Shown in pieces: positions 38,420 through 46,115 of a stretch of DNA of 64,000 bases (the first letter of the stretch is position 1; every line of letters begins with the position of its first letter). The stretch spans positions 59,834 through 123,833 of the forward strand of contig NZ_LJHS01000041.1 of assembly GCF_001296045.1 (NCBI RefSeq), given 5' to 3'. Made by a program: the position numbers and the translations under genes. This stretch comes from Rhizobium sp. AAP43 (GTDB lineage: Bacteria; Pseudomonadota; Alphaproteobacteria; Rhizobiales; Rhizobiaceae). Below the pieces are notes generated by a model, which did no database searches, was not told where the DNA came from, and worked only from the letters and a program-made list of their open reading frames with translations.

Positions 38420-39124
38420 TCATTTCAGGCGCGACACGTAGCGCGCCACGTCGTGGTCGAGCCAGGTGCGGGAGACTTCGGCGCGGGCGCCCTCCTGGTC
38501 CTGGCTGATGCGTTGAATATGGGTGACGGGCGCGCGCACAGGCTGACCAAAGGCCGCCGGCGCCCAGTCGGGCACGTGGTCGAGACCGATCTGATCCTCG
38601 GCGCGCGCAATCCAGAGAGACAGCTTGGTCCGGTAGAAGAGGTAAAGCGATTCCGACACGGCCTCAGTGTCGATCCGGTCGATATAGGCGCCGTCCAGCC
38701 AGATCTCTTCCAGCGCTGCCGGCTTGCCGGACAGCCGGCGCAGGCGGCGGATACGGTGGGCTTCGTCGGACGACCCGAAGGCCGGCAGATCTGCGGGCTT
38801 AGGCAGGCGATCGATCGAGAGGATCTCGGCTGTCGGCAATCCGCCGCCGCCGAGCAGTTCCAGCCGGAACATCGCATAAACAGACTGCGGGTCTGACAGT
38901 GCCCGGATATAGTTCCCCGAGCCCTGAACGCGCTCCAACAGGCCCCGGCGCTGCAGCTCCGCCAGCGCCTTGCGCAGAGTGCCAACGGCAATGCCCAGTT
39001 CTTCGGCCATGTCGCGCTCGGGTTTCAGCTTTTCGCCATCGATCAGGCGTCCGGCCGCAATGTCGCGCACCAGCAACTCGGCGATCTGCACGTAAATGGG
39101 AAGGCTTCCGGGGGCGGCTGTCAT
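38420..39124 (-). CDS. GntR-family regulator (HutC type) of the sulfoquinovose cluster
   Basis: 234 residues. N-terminal winged helix with KPERDMAEELGIAVGTLRKAL and LERVQGSGNYI, then a UTRA ligand domain (RRLRRLSGKPAALEEIWLD). It is divergent from the monooxygenase gene with 117 bases between and leads the MocA-type gene. It is the natural regulator of both units, probably a repressor released by the sulfosugar or an intermediate. The ligand is inferred from neighbours. Confidence 0.85.
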   Translation of the reverse strand: MTAAPGSLPIYVQIAELLVRDIAAGRLIDGEKLKPERDMAEELGIAVGTLRKALAELQRRGLLERVQGSGNYIRALSDPQSVYAMFRLELLGGGGLPTAEILSIDRLPKPADLPAFGSSDEAHRIRRLRRLSGKPAALEEIWLDGAYIDRIDTEAVSESLYLFYRTKLSLWIARAEDQIGLDHVPDWAPAAFGQPVRAPVTHIQRISQDQEGARAEVSRTWLDHDVARYVSRLK

Positions 39125-39170
39125 GGATCCGGCGGGGTCAGTGTTGCGGTTTCATCGCGTTGAGAAAAAA

Positions 39171-39195
39171 TTGATACACTATTGATCTACATCAA
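39171..39195. promoter_or_regulatory. TTGAT repeat/dyad, candidate operator of the smo cluster
   Basis: In the gap between the divergent regulator and smoC, TTGAT occurs at 39171 and 39182 (11 apart, one helical turn). The second copy pairs with ATCAA at 39191-39195 as an inverted repeat. This is where a GntR protein would bind to control both directions. Confidence 0.45.
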
Positions 39196-39241
39196 ATCGG
39201 GTGCTACGCAAGAGGAAAGTTGGTAAGTGGAGGAGCACACC

Positions 39242-40399
39242 ATGACTGTCGTACCCGTCACATCGGCCGATCTTGATGGCGCGGAAGTGTCGTGGTTTGC
39301 AGCGCTCTGCTCTGACGATTATCAGTTTCTGGGCGTGCCGGATGGCGACCTTCGTTCCAGCTTCGAGCACTGCTCGGATATCGTGCAGAAGGCCGAACAG
39401 CTGGGCTTCCGCAACATCCTTTGCCCATCCTCCTATCAGGTCGGACAGGACACGCTGAGCTTCGTTGCCGGTTGCGCGCCGATCACCTCCAAGATCAACA
39501 TGCTGGCCGCCATTCGCTGCGGCGAGATGCAGCCGATCATGCTGGCCCGCACGGTTGCCACTCTCGACCACATGCTCAAGGGCCGGTTGACGCTCAACGT
39601 CATCAGCTCGGATTTTCCCGGCGAAGTGGCCGACAGCGCCTTTCGCTACAAGCGCAGCCATGAGGTCGTCGAGATCCTGCGTCAGGCCTGGACGCGCGAC
39701 ACCATCGATCATGAGGGCGAGGTCTACCAGTTCAAGGGCGTGTCCACCGAACCCGCCCGCCCTTATCAGCAGAATGGCGGCCCCCTCCTCTATTTCGGCG
39801 GCTACTCGCCCGACGCGCTCGAACTCTGCGGCGCGCAATGCGACGTCTATCTGATGTGGCCGGAAAAGAAGGAGCAGCTGGCCGAGCGGATGAAGGCCGT
39901 GCATGCGAGGGCGGAGGCCCATGGCCGCACACTGGATTATGGTCTGCGCGTGCACATGATCGTCCGCGACACCGAGAAGGAAGCGCGCGAATACGCTGAT
40001 TACATCGTCTCGAAGCTTGATGATGAATATGGCAAGTTGATCCGCGAACGGGCGCATGACTCGATCTCGCTCGGCGTTGCCCATCAGGCCCGAGCCCGCG
40101 AACTCGCCGACCAGTTCGGCTATATCGAGCCGCATCTGTGGACCGGCATCGGTCGCGCCCGCTCCGGCTGTGGTGCCGCGCTCGTCGGCTCGACCGACCA
40201 GGTGCTGTCGGAACTCGAATCCTACCGCAAGATGGGCATCCGTGCCTTCATCCTCTCCGGTTATCCGCATATCGATGAGGCCGTGCATTTCGGCACAAAG
40301 GTGCTGCCGCAACTGGACACCGTCTCTCTTCCGCATATCTACGGTCGCGTGCCGTCCGAAATGCCGGCCACCCCTCTTGGAAATGGAGTTCGCCGCTGA
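39242..40399 (+). CDS. smoC: Sulfoquinovose monooxygenase (SsuD/LLM flavin family)
   Basis: 385 residues from ATG 39242, after GGAGGAG at 39229-39235. It is an FMNH2-dependent monooxygenase of the alkanesulfonate (SsuD) type. In the sulfo-SMO pathway SmoC uses FMNH2 and oxygen to cut sulfoquinovose into sulfite and 6-oxo-glucose. Trp206 (YLMWPEKK), Arg236 and His238 (LRVHMIVRDTEKEA), Arg305 and Arg307 (GIGRARSG) and Tyr341/His343 (SGYPHID) stand where SsuD-type enzymes hold the sulfonate. The identity rests on the directly coupled aldo/keto reductase and flavin reductase, which simple alkanesulfonate systems lack in this form. An alkanesulfonate or other sulfonate substrate remains possible. 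Confidence 0.78.
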   Translation: MTVVPVTSADLDGAEVSWFAALCSDDYQFLGVPDGDLRSSFEHCSDIVQKAEQLGFRNILCPSSYQVGQDTLSFVAGCAPITSKINMLAAIRCGEMQPIMLARTVATLDHMLKGRLTLNVISSDFPGEVADSAFRYKRSHEVVEILRQAWTRDTIDHEGEVYQFKGVSTEPARPYQQNGGPLLYFGGYSPDALELCGAQCDVYLMWPEKKEQLAERMKAVHARAEAHGRTLDYGLRVHMIVRDTEKEAREYADYIVSKLDDEYGKLIRERAHDSISLGVAHQARARELADQFGYIEPHLWTGIGRARSGCGAALVGSTDQVLSELESYRKMGIRAFILSGYPHIDEAVHFGTKVLPQLDTVSLPHIYGRVPSEMPATPLGNGVRR

Positions 40400-41292
40400 T
40401 GCAGCGCGTCAATCTTACCCCCGACCTCACCTTCAGCCGCCTCGTTTACGGCATGTGGCGCATCGGCGACGATGCCGACACCTCGCCCGCCCATGTCCAG
40501 GCCAAGATCGAGGCCTGCCTTGCCCAGGGCATCACGACCATGGACCAGGCCGATATCTATGGCGGCTACACGGCCGAAGCTGTGCTCGGCGGTGCACTGA
40601 AAGCCTCGCCCGGCCTGCGTGACAAGCTCGAGATCGTGACGAAATGCGATATCGTGGCACCCGTCGGTCGCCATTCGTCTGCCCGCGTCAAATATTACGA
40701 CACCTCGGCTGCCCACATCACCGCCTCGGTCGAAGCCTCGCTCACCGACATGGGCACGGATCACATCGATCTGCTGCTCATTCACCGCCCTGATCCGCTG
40801 ATCGATCCGGATGAGACTGGTCCTGCCCTCGACGCGCTTATTGCATCCGGCAAGGTGCGCGCCGTCGGCGTGTCCAACTTCCGCCCCTGGGACTTCTCGC
40901 TTTTGCAGTCCTCGATGGAAAACAATCTGGTCACCAACCAAATTGAGCTCAGCCTTCTTGCCACCGACGCCTTCGTCAATGGCGACCTTGCCTATATGCA
41001 GGAGCGCATGGTGCCGCCAATGGCCTGGTCGCCGCTCGGTGGCGGTCGTCTGTTCGACGGTTCGAAGCCGGAACTGATGGCAGCTTTGAAGCGCATCGGT
41101 GCAGAACAGAGTGTTGACGAGACGGCTGTTGCCGTTGCTTGGCTGCTCCGTCATCCCTCTGCCATCCTGCCGGTCATGGGCACCAATGCGCTGGAGCGGA
41201 TCGCCAAGATCGCCGATGCCTTGACTGTCGAGATCGACCGCCAGACCTGGTTTGAGCTTTATACATTGGCCATCGGTCGCGAGGTCGCCTGA
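40399..41292 (+). CDS. smoB: Aldo/keto reductase, 6-oxo-glucose reductase type
   Basis: 297 residues, overlapping smoC (TGATG). Aldo/keto reductase fold: catalytic Asp and Tyr in TMDQADIYGGYTAEAVLGGAL, Lys in IVTKCDIV, His in LLLIHRPDPL, NADPH loop SNFRPWDF. In the sulfo-SMO pathway SmoB reduces 6-oxo-glucose to glucose. The sequence closely resembles my memory of SmoB of Agrobacterium, notably PVGRHSSARVKYYDTS. Coupling to the monooxygenase and flavin reductase supports it. Confidence 0.8.
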   Translation: MQRVNLTPDLTFSRLVYGMWRIGDDADTSPAHVQAKIEACLAQGITTMDQADIYGGYTAEAVLGGALKASPGLRDKLEIVTKCDIVAPVGRHSSARVKYYDTSAAHITASVEASLTDMGTDHIDLLLIHRPDPLIDPDETGPALDALIASGKVRAVGVSNFRPWDFSLLQSSMENNLVTNQIELSLLATDAFVNGDLAYMQERMVPPMAWSPLGGGRLFDGSKPELMAALKRIGAEQSVDETAVAVAWLLRHPSAILPVMGTNALERIAKIADALTVEIDRQTWFELYTLAIGREVA

Positions 41293-41813
41293 TGATGGCC
41301 GCGGACCTTTCGCGACACAGCACTGAAGCGATCTTCGCGCCAGAGGCGGAAAACCACCGCGCCTATCGCAATGCGCTTGGCAGCTTCACCACCGGGGTGA
41401 CGGTGGTGACGGCTGTCAGCGCCGACGGACCGATTGGCATGACGGTCAACAGCTTTGCCTCGGTCTCGCTCGATCCGCCGCTGGTGCTCTGGTCGCCGGC
41501 CAAGAGCTCGTCCAAACACGCGGCTTTTGCGGGCGCGCATCACTACGCCATCCATGTGCTCGGCGCTGATCAGGATCACCTGAGTTCAGCCTTCACGCGG
41601 GGGGGCGCGGGCTTTGACGGGCTGGAGGTGGAAATCAATCCGCAGGGCGTCCCGGTTTTGCCGGGCACGCTTGCGCGGTTCGAATGCGTGCAGCAGGCGC
41701 TGCATGATGCCGGTGATCACACGATCATCATCGGCAAGGTGTTAAGGGTTGCACATCGGCAGGGAGAACCGCTGTGCTTCTCGGGAGGACGTTTCGGCCG
41801 CTTCGCGGTCTGA
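41292..41813 (+). CDS. smoA: FMN reductase partner of the monooxygenase
   Basis: 173 residues, overlapping smoB (TGATGATG). Flavin reductase-like (HpaC/DIM6) fold: NALGSFTTGVTVVTA, IGMTVNSFASVSLDPPL, AIHVLG, and the GDH motif in AGDHTIIIGKV. It supplies FMNH2 from NAD(P)H to SmoC, as two-component monooxygenases need. It ends the enzyme part of the operon. A 196-base gap with a perfect palindrome follows before the transporter genes. Confidence 0.85.
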   Translation: MMAADLSRHSTEAIFAPEAENHRAYRNALGSFTTGVTVVTAVSADGPIGMTVNSFASVSLDPPLVLWSPAKSSSKHAAFAGAHHYAIHVLGADQDHLSSAFTRGGAGFDGLEVEINPQGVPVLPGTLARFECVQQALHDAGDHTIIIGKVLRVAHRQGEPLCFSGGRFGRFAV

Positions 41814-41938
41814 ACGGTCATATTGGGAGGAGATCGTCGGTGCATTTCACAATGCAGCGGGCGGACAATCGAAGATGTTCGGTAAAAACGGGCTCGGTGG
41901 AGAAATTTGCTCCGATCGGGCTTCAAACTGGAACAACC

Positions 41939-41957
41939 GTCTTTGCGTCGCAAAGAC
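41939..41957. promoter_or_regulatory. Perfect 19-bp palindrome before the TRAP genes
   Basis: GTCTTTGCG, one T, then CGCAAAGAC: a perfect 9-bp inverted repeat with a one-base centre, 52 bases before the TRAP small-subunit start. The tight spacing fits a protein operator better than a hairpin. Its lack of a T-run argues against a terminator. Confidence 0.55.
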
Positions 41958-42009
41958 TTGTCTTCGATAGTCGCCCGCAATTGACCGATGATAAGTGACG
42001 GGTGGAGAC

Positions 42010-42594
42010 ATGAATTCAATCGCATACCTGACCCATCAATTCGGCCGGCTCAATGCCGCCCTTTTGACGGTCGGGCTCTGGCTCGGTGCCGGCGCCCTCG
42101 GCATCATGCTGTTCTTCATGCTGATGCAGGTCTTCTTCCGCTACTTCCTCGGCAATGCACTGGCCTGGAGCGAGGAAGCCTCGCGCTTCCTGATGCTGTG
42201 GATGACCGGTCTTATGGTGCCGACCGCCTTCCGTCAGGGTGGTTTCGTTGCCATCGGCATGATTGTCGACCACCTGCCCCGCCTCCTCGCCGACGTCATC
42301 GCCCTTGCTTTCCTCCTGCTCAGTGCTGTCCTGCTGTTCGTCGGCATGCGTATCGGCTGGTCGGAAGTGACCGGCATTGGCGGCCGTTTCGCCATGTCGG
42401 CCATCGCCATTCCGACGTCCCTTGACCTGTCCACCTGGATGAAAATCCCGCGTGGCTGGATGATGGCCTCGCTTGCCACCGGCATCACGCTGATGTTCGT
42501 CGTCAATATCGAACTCATCCTTCGCGCCATCGTCAATCTTTTCGGGGAACGGCTGGCGCCGATCCCGATCGCCGGGCAGTTGGGAGCCGAATGA
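42010..42594 (+). CDS. TRAP transporter small membrane subunit (DctQ type)
   Basis: 194 residues from ATG 42010, with GGTGGAG at 42001-42007. Four membrane helices and the DctQ motif FFRYFLGNALAWSEEASRFL. It joins the large subunit in a sodium-driven importer. Its stop overlaps the next start. Context suggests a sulfonate sugar or its glycoside as cargo. Confidence 0.9.
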   Translation: MNSIAYLTHQFGRLNAALLTVGLWLGAGALGIMLFFMLMQVFFRYFLGNALAWSEEASRFLMLWMTGLMVPTAFRQGGFVAIGMIVDHLPRLLADVIALAFLLLSAVLLFVGMRIGWSEVTGIGGRFAMSAIAIPTSLDLSTWMKIPRGWMMASLATGITLMFVVNIELILRAIVNLFGERLAPIPIAGQLGAE

Positions 42595-43883
42595 TGCTGA
42601 GCCTGTTCCTCCCCCTCTTCGTTGCTTTCCTGCTCTTCGGCCTGCCAATCGTCTTCGGCCTGATCGCGGCCCCCGCCATCCTGCTCTGGATGAACGGCCA
42701 GGAGCGCGACATCGTGCTGCTCTACCGCAACATCTATGCCGGGATGGACAGCTTCCCGCTGATGGCCATTCCCTTCTTCATGCTGACTGGCGAACTGATG
42801 AACCGCGCCGGCATCACCCTTCGGATCGTCCACTTCGCCCAGGCCATGGTCGGCCACATGCGCGGCGGTCTTGCCCAGGTCAACGTCGTCGACTCCATGA
42901 TGTTTGCCGGCATTTCCGGTTCTGCCGTCGCCGACGTCTCGGCGCTTGGCGCCATGCTGATCCCGGCCATGGAGAAGGAGGGCTATACACGCCGCTTCGC
43001 CGCGGGCATTACCGCCGCCTCTGCCATCATCGGGCCGATCATCCCGCCCTCGGGCATCATGATCATCTATGCCTATGTCATGGGCGAGAGCGTTGCGGCC
43101 CTCTTCCTCGCCGGCATCGTGCCGGGCATCCTGATCGGCATCAGCCTGATGGTGATGATCCGCCTCATGGCCGATCACTACGATCTTCCGGCGGCCACCA
43201 AACGCGCCTCCTGGCGTGAGCGCGGCCGGGCCATGATCGGCGCCTTCTGGCCGTTGCTCACCCCCGTCATCATCATGGGTGGCATTCTGGGCGGCGTCTT
43301 CACCCCGACGGAAGCCGCAGCGATTGCCGCCGGCTATGCCTTCTTCCTCGGCCTGTTCGTCATCGGCACGCTTGAATACCGCGACATTCCCGGCATCCTG
43401 ATGCGGGCCGCCATGACCTCCGCCGTCGTGCTGCTGCTGATTGGCGCCGCGATGGCCTTCAAGACCGTTGCTTCATTGGCTCACACGCCTGAAATGCTGG
43501 CCGACATTTTCCTAAGCCTCAGCGACAATCCGCTGGTTCTGCTCTTGCTCGTCAACATTCTGCTGTTTGTCGTCGGCATGTTCCTCGATGCCGGGCCGGC
43601 GATCATCGTGCTTGGGCCGATCCTCGGGCCGATCTTCACCCAACTCGGCGTGGACCCGGTCCATTTCGCGATCATCATGGTGGTTAACCTGACGGTCGGC
43701 CTGCTGACGCCACCCATGGGCCTTGTGCTCTTCGTCACGTCCTCGGTCTCCGGACTGAAGGTTGAGACCGTCGCCCGGGCCGTCATGCCATTCCTCTTGG
43801 CGGAGATCGTGGTGATCTTCCTGATCACCTATTTCCCCGCCTTGACACTCACCGTCCCGCGCCTTGCGGGCTTTGTCGACTAA
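42591..43883 (+). CDS. TRAP transporter large membrane subunit (DctM type)
   Basis: 430 residues, about twelve helices. ASAIIGPIIPPSGIMIIYAY, GGVFTPTEAAAIAAGYAFFL and LTVGLLTPPMGLVLFV are the DctM blocks. It forms the ion-coupled channel. It overlaps the small subunit (ATGA) and precedes the binding protein by 23 bases. Confidence 0.93.
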   Translation: MMLSLFLPLFVAFLLFGLPIVFGLIAAPAILLWMNGQERDIVLLYRNIYAGMDSFPLMAIPFFMLTGELMNRAGITLRIVHFAQAMVGHMRGGLAQVNVVDSMMFAGISGSAVADVSALGAMLIPAMEKEGYTRRFAAGITAASAIIGPIIPPSGIMIIYAYVMGESVAALFLAGIVPGILIGISLMVMIRLMADHYDLPAATKRASWRERGRAMIGAFWPLLTPVIIMGGILGGVFTPTEAAAIAAGYAFFLGLFVIGTLEYRDIPGILMRAAMTSAVVLLLIGAAMAFKTVASLAHTPEMLADIFLSLSDNPLVLLLLVNILLFVVGMFLDAGPAIIVLGPILGPIFTQLGVDPVHFAIIMVVNLTVGLLTPPMGLVLFVTSSVSGLKVETVARAVMPFLLAEIVVIFLITYFPALTLTVPRLAGFVD

Positions 43884-43906
43884 CTTTTAAAACGGGAGGT
43901 AACGAT

Positions 43907-44962
43907 ATGCTCAAGTCCATGTTCAAGACCCTGCTGCTTGCCAGCGCGCTGACGATTACCGGCGTGGCCCAGGCCGCAGACATCACACTGCGTGCCACGG
44001 CCAATTCCAACGAGAATGACGAGGACTATGACGGCCTCGTCGTCTTCAAGAACTACATCGAAAACGCCTCGAACGGCGCGATCGCCGTCGAGATCTTCAT
44101 GGGTACGCAGCTTTGCGCCACCGGTGAGGAATGCCTGCAGGGCATCGCCGACGGATCGCTTGACGTCTATATCTCGACATCGGGCGGTGCTGCCGGCCTT
44201 TTCCCGTACATCCAGGTGCTCGACCTGCCCTATCTGATGAGCGACGACCGCGTAGCGGAAGCCGTGCTCACCGGCGACTTCCCGCGCAAGCTGCGTGAGC
44301 GTGCGCTTGCCGACAGCGACAACAAGATCCGCCTGATGACGATCGGCAATACCGGCGGCTGGCGCAATTATGCCAACACCAAGAAGACGGTGAAGACGCC
44401 CGAGGACCTCAAGGGCCTGAAGATGCGCACCGTGCCGGCCGACCTGCCGCAGCAGGCTGCGACCGCCGTGGGCGCTGCCCCCACCCCGATCCCGTGGCCG
44501 GAACTCTTCACCTCGCTGCAGACAGGCGTTGTCGAAGGTACCGCAAACGGCATCACCGACATCATGTCGATGAAGTTCCCGGATGCCGGCCTCAAATACC
44601 TGACGCTTGATGGCCACAGCTACATGGGCGCCTTCTGGTGGATGTCGAACGACCGCTTCACCAGCCTGACGCCGGAGCAGAAGCAGATCGTCGTCGACGG
44701 CTTTGCCGCCCTGCAGCAGGCGACCTTTGCCTCGCCGAAGCGCAAGGAAATCGCCGCCTATCAGGACTTCGCCAAGGCTGGCGGTGAGATCTACGTTCCG
44801 ACGCCGCAGGAGAAGGAAGCCTTCAAGGGCGCGGTCGCCCCGGTCTTCGACTGGTTCAAGGGCAATGTGACCGGTGGTGCCGAGGTGTTCGACCAGTTCA
44901 CGGCAGCTGTCGCCGAGGCGCAGAAAAAGGTCGATGCCGAGCGCGCTGCCGAGCTCAACTGA
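43907..44962 (+). CDS. TRAP transporter binding protein (DctP type)
   Basis: 351 residues from ATG 43907, after GGGAGGT. Signal peptide LLLASALTITGVAQAAD. DctP fold with LKGLKMRTVPADLP (the Arg that grips the anionic group of most ligands), FTSLQTGVVEGTANGITDI and YMGAFWWMSNDRFTSL. Most DctP ligands are carboxylates; here the cluster suggests an anionic sulfosugar. The gene order small-large-binding is less usual than binding protein first. A terminator follows. Confidence 0.9.
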   Translation: MLKSMFKTLLLASALTITGVAQAADITLRATANSNENDEDYDGLVVFKNYIENASNGAIAVEIFMGTQLCATGEECLQGIADGSLDVYISTSGGAAGLFPYIQVLDLPYLMSDDRVAEAVLTGDFPRKLRERALADSDNKIRLMTIGNTGGWRNYANTKKTVKTPEDLKGLKMRTVPADLPQQAATAVGAAPTPIPWPELFTSLQTGVVEGTANGITDIMSMKFPDAGLKYLTLDGHSYMGAFWWMSNDRFTSLTPEQKQIVVDGFAALQQATFASPKRKEIAAYQDFAKAGGEIYVPTPQEKEAFKGAVAPVFDWFKGNVTGGAEVFDQFTAAVAEAQKKVDAERAAELN

Positions 44963-44973
44963 CCGCATGATCG

Positions 44974-45005
44974 GGATGCGCGGGCCACCCGCGCATCCTC
45001 TCTTT
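44974..45005 (+). terminator. Terminator after the TRAP operon
   Basis: An 11-bp GC-rich stem, GGATGCGCGGG (44974-44984) with CCCGCGCATCC (44988-44998), followed by TCTCTTTC, 11 bases after the stop. The exporter gene begins 58 bases later and may use read-through or its own promoter. Confidence 0.7.
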
Positions 45006-45062
45006 CGTCGCAGATCCCGACGCGACTGCTGAGCGCCGCCGCGCCCCTTTCACAGGTGTTCC

Positions 45063-46115
45063 ATGTCCATGCCTTCCCCCCCCCCGCCGCAGTCGTGGCG
45101 GGACAGGTCCTTTGCGTCTTTCGCAGATGGCTGGCGCCGCCGTTTCCCCGGCGCTTCGGTGACGATCCTGATCGCGCTCGCTTCGGCTTTTCTGTCGGAG
45201 CATTACGGCGCGCCAGCCATGCTGCTTGCGATCCTGATCGGGCTCGCCCTGCATTTCCTCGCCGAAGATCCGAAGACGGCCGATGGGCTCGACTTCGCCT
45301 CCCGCGCCGTGTTGCGGCTGGGCATTGCGCTTCTCGGGCTCCGCGTGAGTGTCGCCATGTTTGCCGAGCTTGGCGCCGCGGTGATCATGATGATCGTCGC
45401 CTCGGTGGTGCTGACCATCCTCTTCGGTCTCCTGGCCTCGAAGCTCTCAGGCCAGGGCGGCGGCTTCGGTTTCTTGACCGGCGGTGCCGTTGCCATCTGC
45501 GGCGCTTCGGCCGCCATGGCGATTTCAGCTGCACTCGGCGGCGCGCGTGACAAGGAGGCCGATCAGCAGATGGTCTTTGCCGTCATTGGCGTCACCATGC
45601 TCTCGACGCTCGCCATGATCTTCTATCCCATCCTCGCCAGTCAGGCCGGTCTTGATGACCATGCCACCGGCATCTTCCTCGGCGCCACCATCCATGATGT
45701 GGCCCAGGTCGCAGGGGCAGGCTTTTCCGTCTCCGTCCCGGCCGGCGAAACCGCCGTCTTCGTCAAGCTGATCCGGGTCACCATGCTGGCCCCGGTGGTG
45801 CTCGTCGCAGCCCTTGCCTTTCGCCGGGGCATTTCCGATCCGCAGATGCGTAGGCCGCCGCTGTTGCCCGGCTTTGTGGTCGCGTTTCTGGTTCTCGCCA
45901 CGCTCAATTCGCTTCTGACCATTCCGCCGATCATTGGCGAGGTTGCCGGTTCCGTCTCGCGATGGGCATTGCTGGTCGCGATTGCTGCCGTTGGGGTCAA
46001 GACCTCGCTGCCGGATGTCTTCCGCATCGGCGGGCGCGCCATTGTTCTCCTCATCTCGGAAACGGTTTTCCTCGCTCTTCTCGTGCTGGTCACGCTTCTG
46101 GTCCTGAAGCTCTGA
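45063..46115 (+). CDS. YeiH-family putative sulfate/sulfite exporter
   Basis: 350 residues, about ten membrane helices, of the YeiH family (PF03601). FASRAVLRLGIALLGLRVS, GGAVAICGASAAMAISA, GATIHDVAQVAGAGFSVS and VGVKTSLPDVFR are the family blocks. Members lie in sulfonate degradation clusters and are proposed to export sulfite or sulfate. Here it follows the sulfite-releasing cluster in the same direction, which supports that role. No ATG-proximal strong ribosome site is seen (AGGTG at about 45055-45059). It converges with the yhhJ-like gene with no gap. Confidence 0.85.
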   Translation: MSMPSPPPPQSWRDRSFASFADGWRRRFPGASVTILIALASAFLSEHYGAPAMLLAILIGLALHFLAEDPKTADGLDFASRAVLRLGIALLGLRVSVAMFAELGAAVIMMIVASVVLTILFGLLASKLSGQGGGFGFLTGGAVAICGASAAMAISAALGGARDKEADQQMVFAVIGVTMLSTLAMIFYPILASQAGLDDHATGIFLGATIHDVAQVAGAGFSVSVPAGETAVFVKLIRVTMLAPVVLVAALAFRRGISDPQMRRPPLLPGFVVAFLVLATLNSLLTIPPIIGEVAGSVSRWALLVAIAAVGVKTSLPDVFRIGGRAIVLLISETVFLALLVLVTLLVLKL

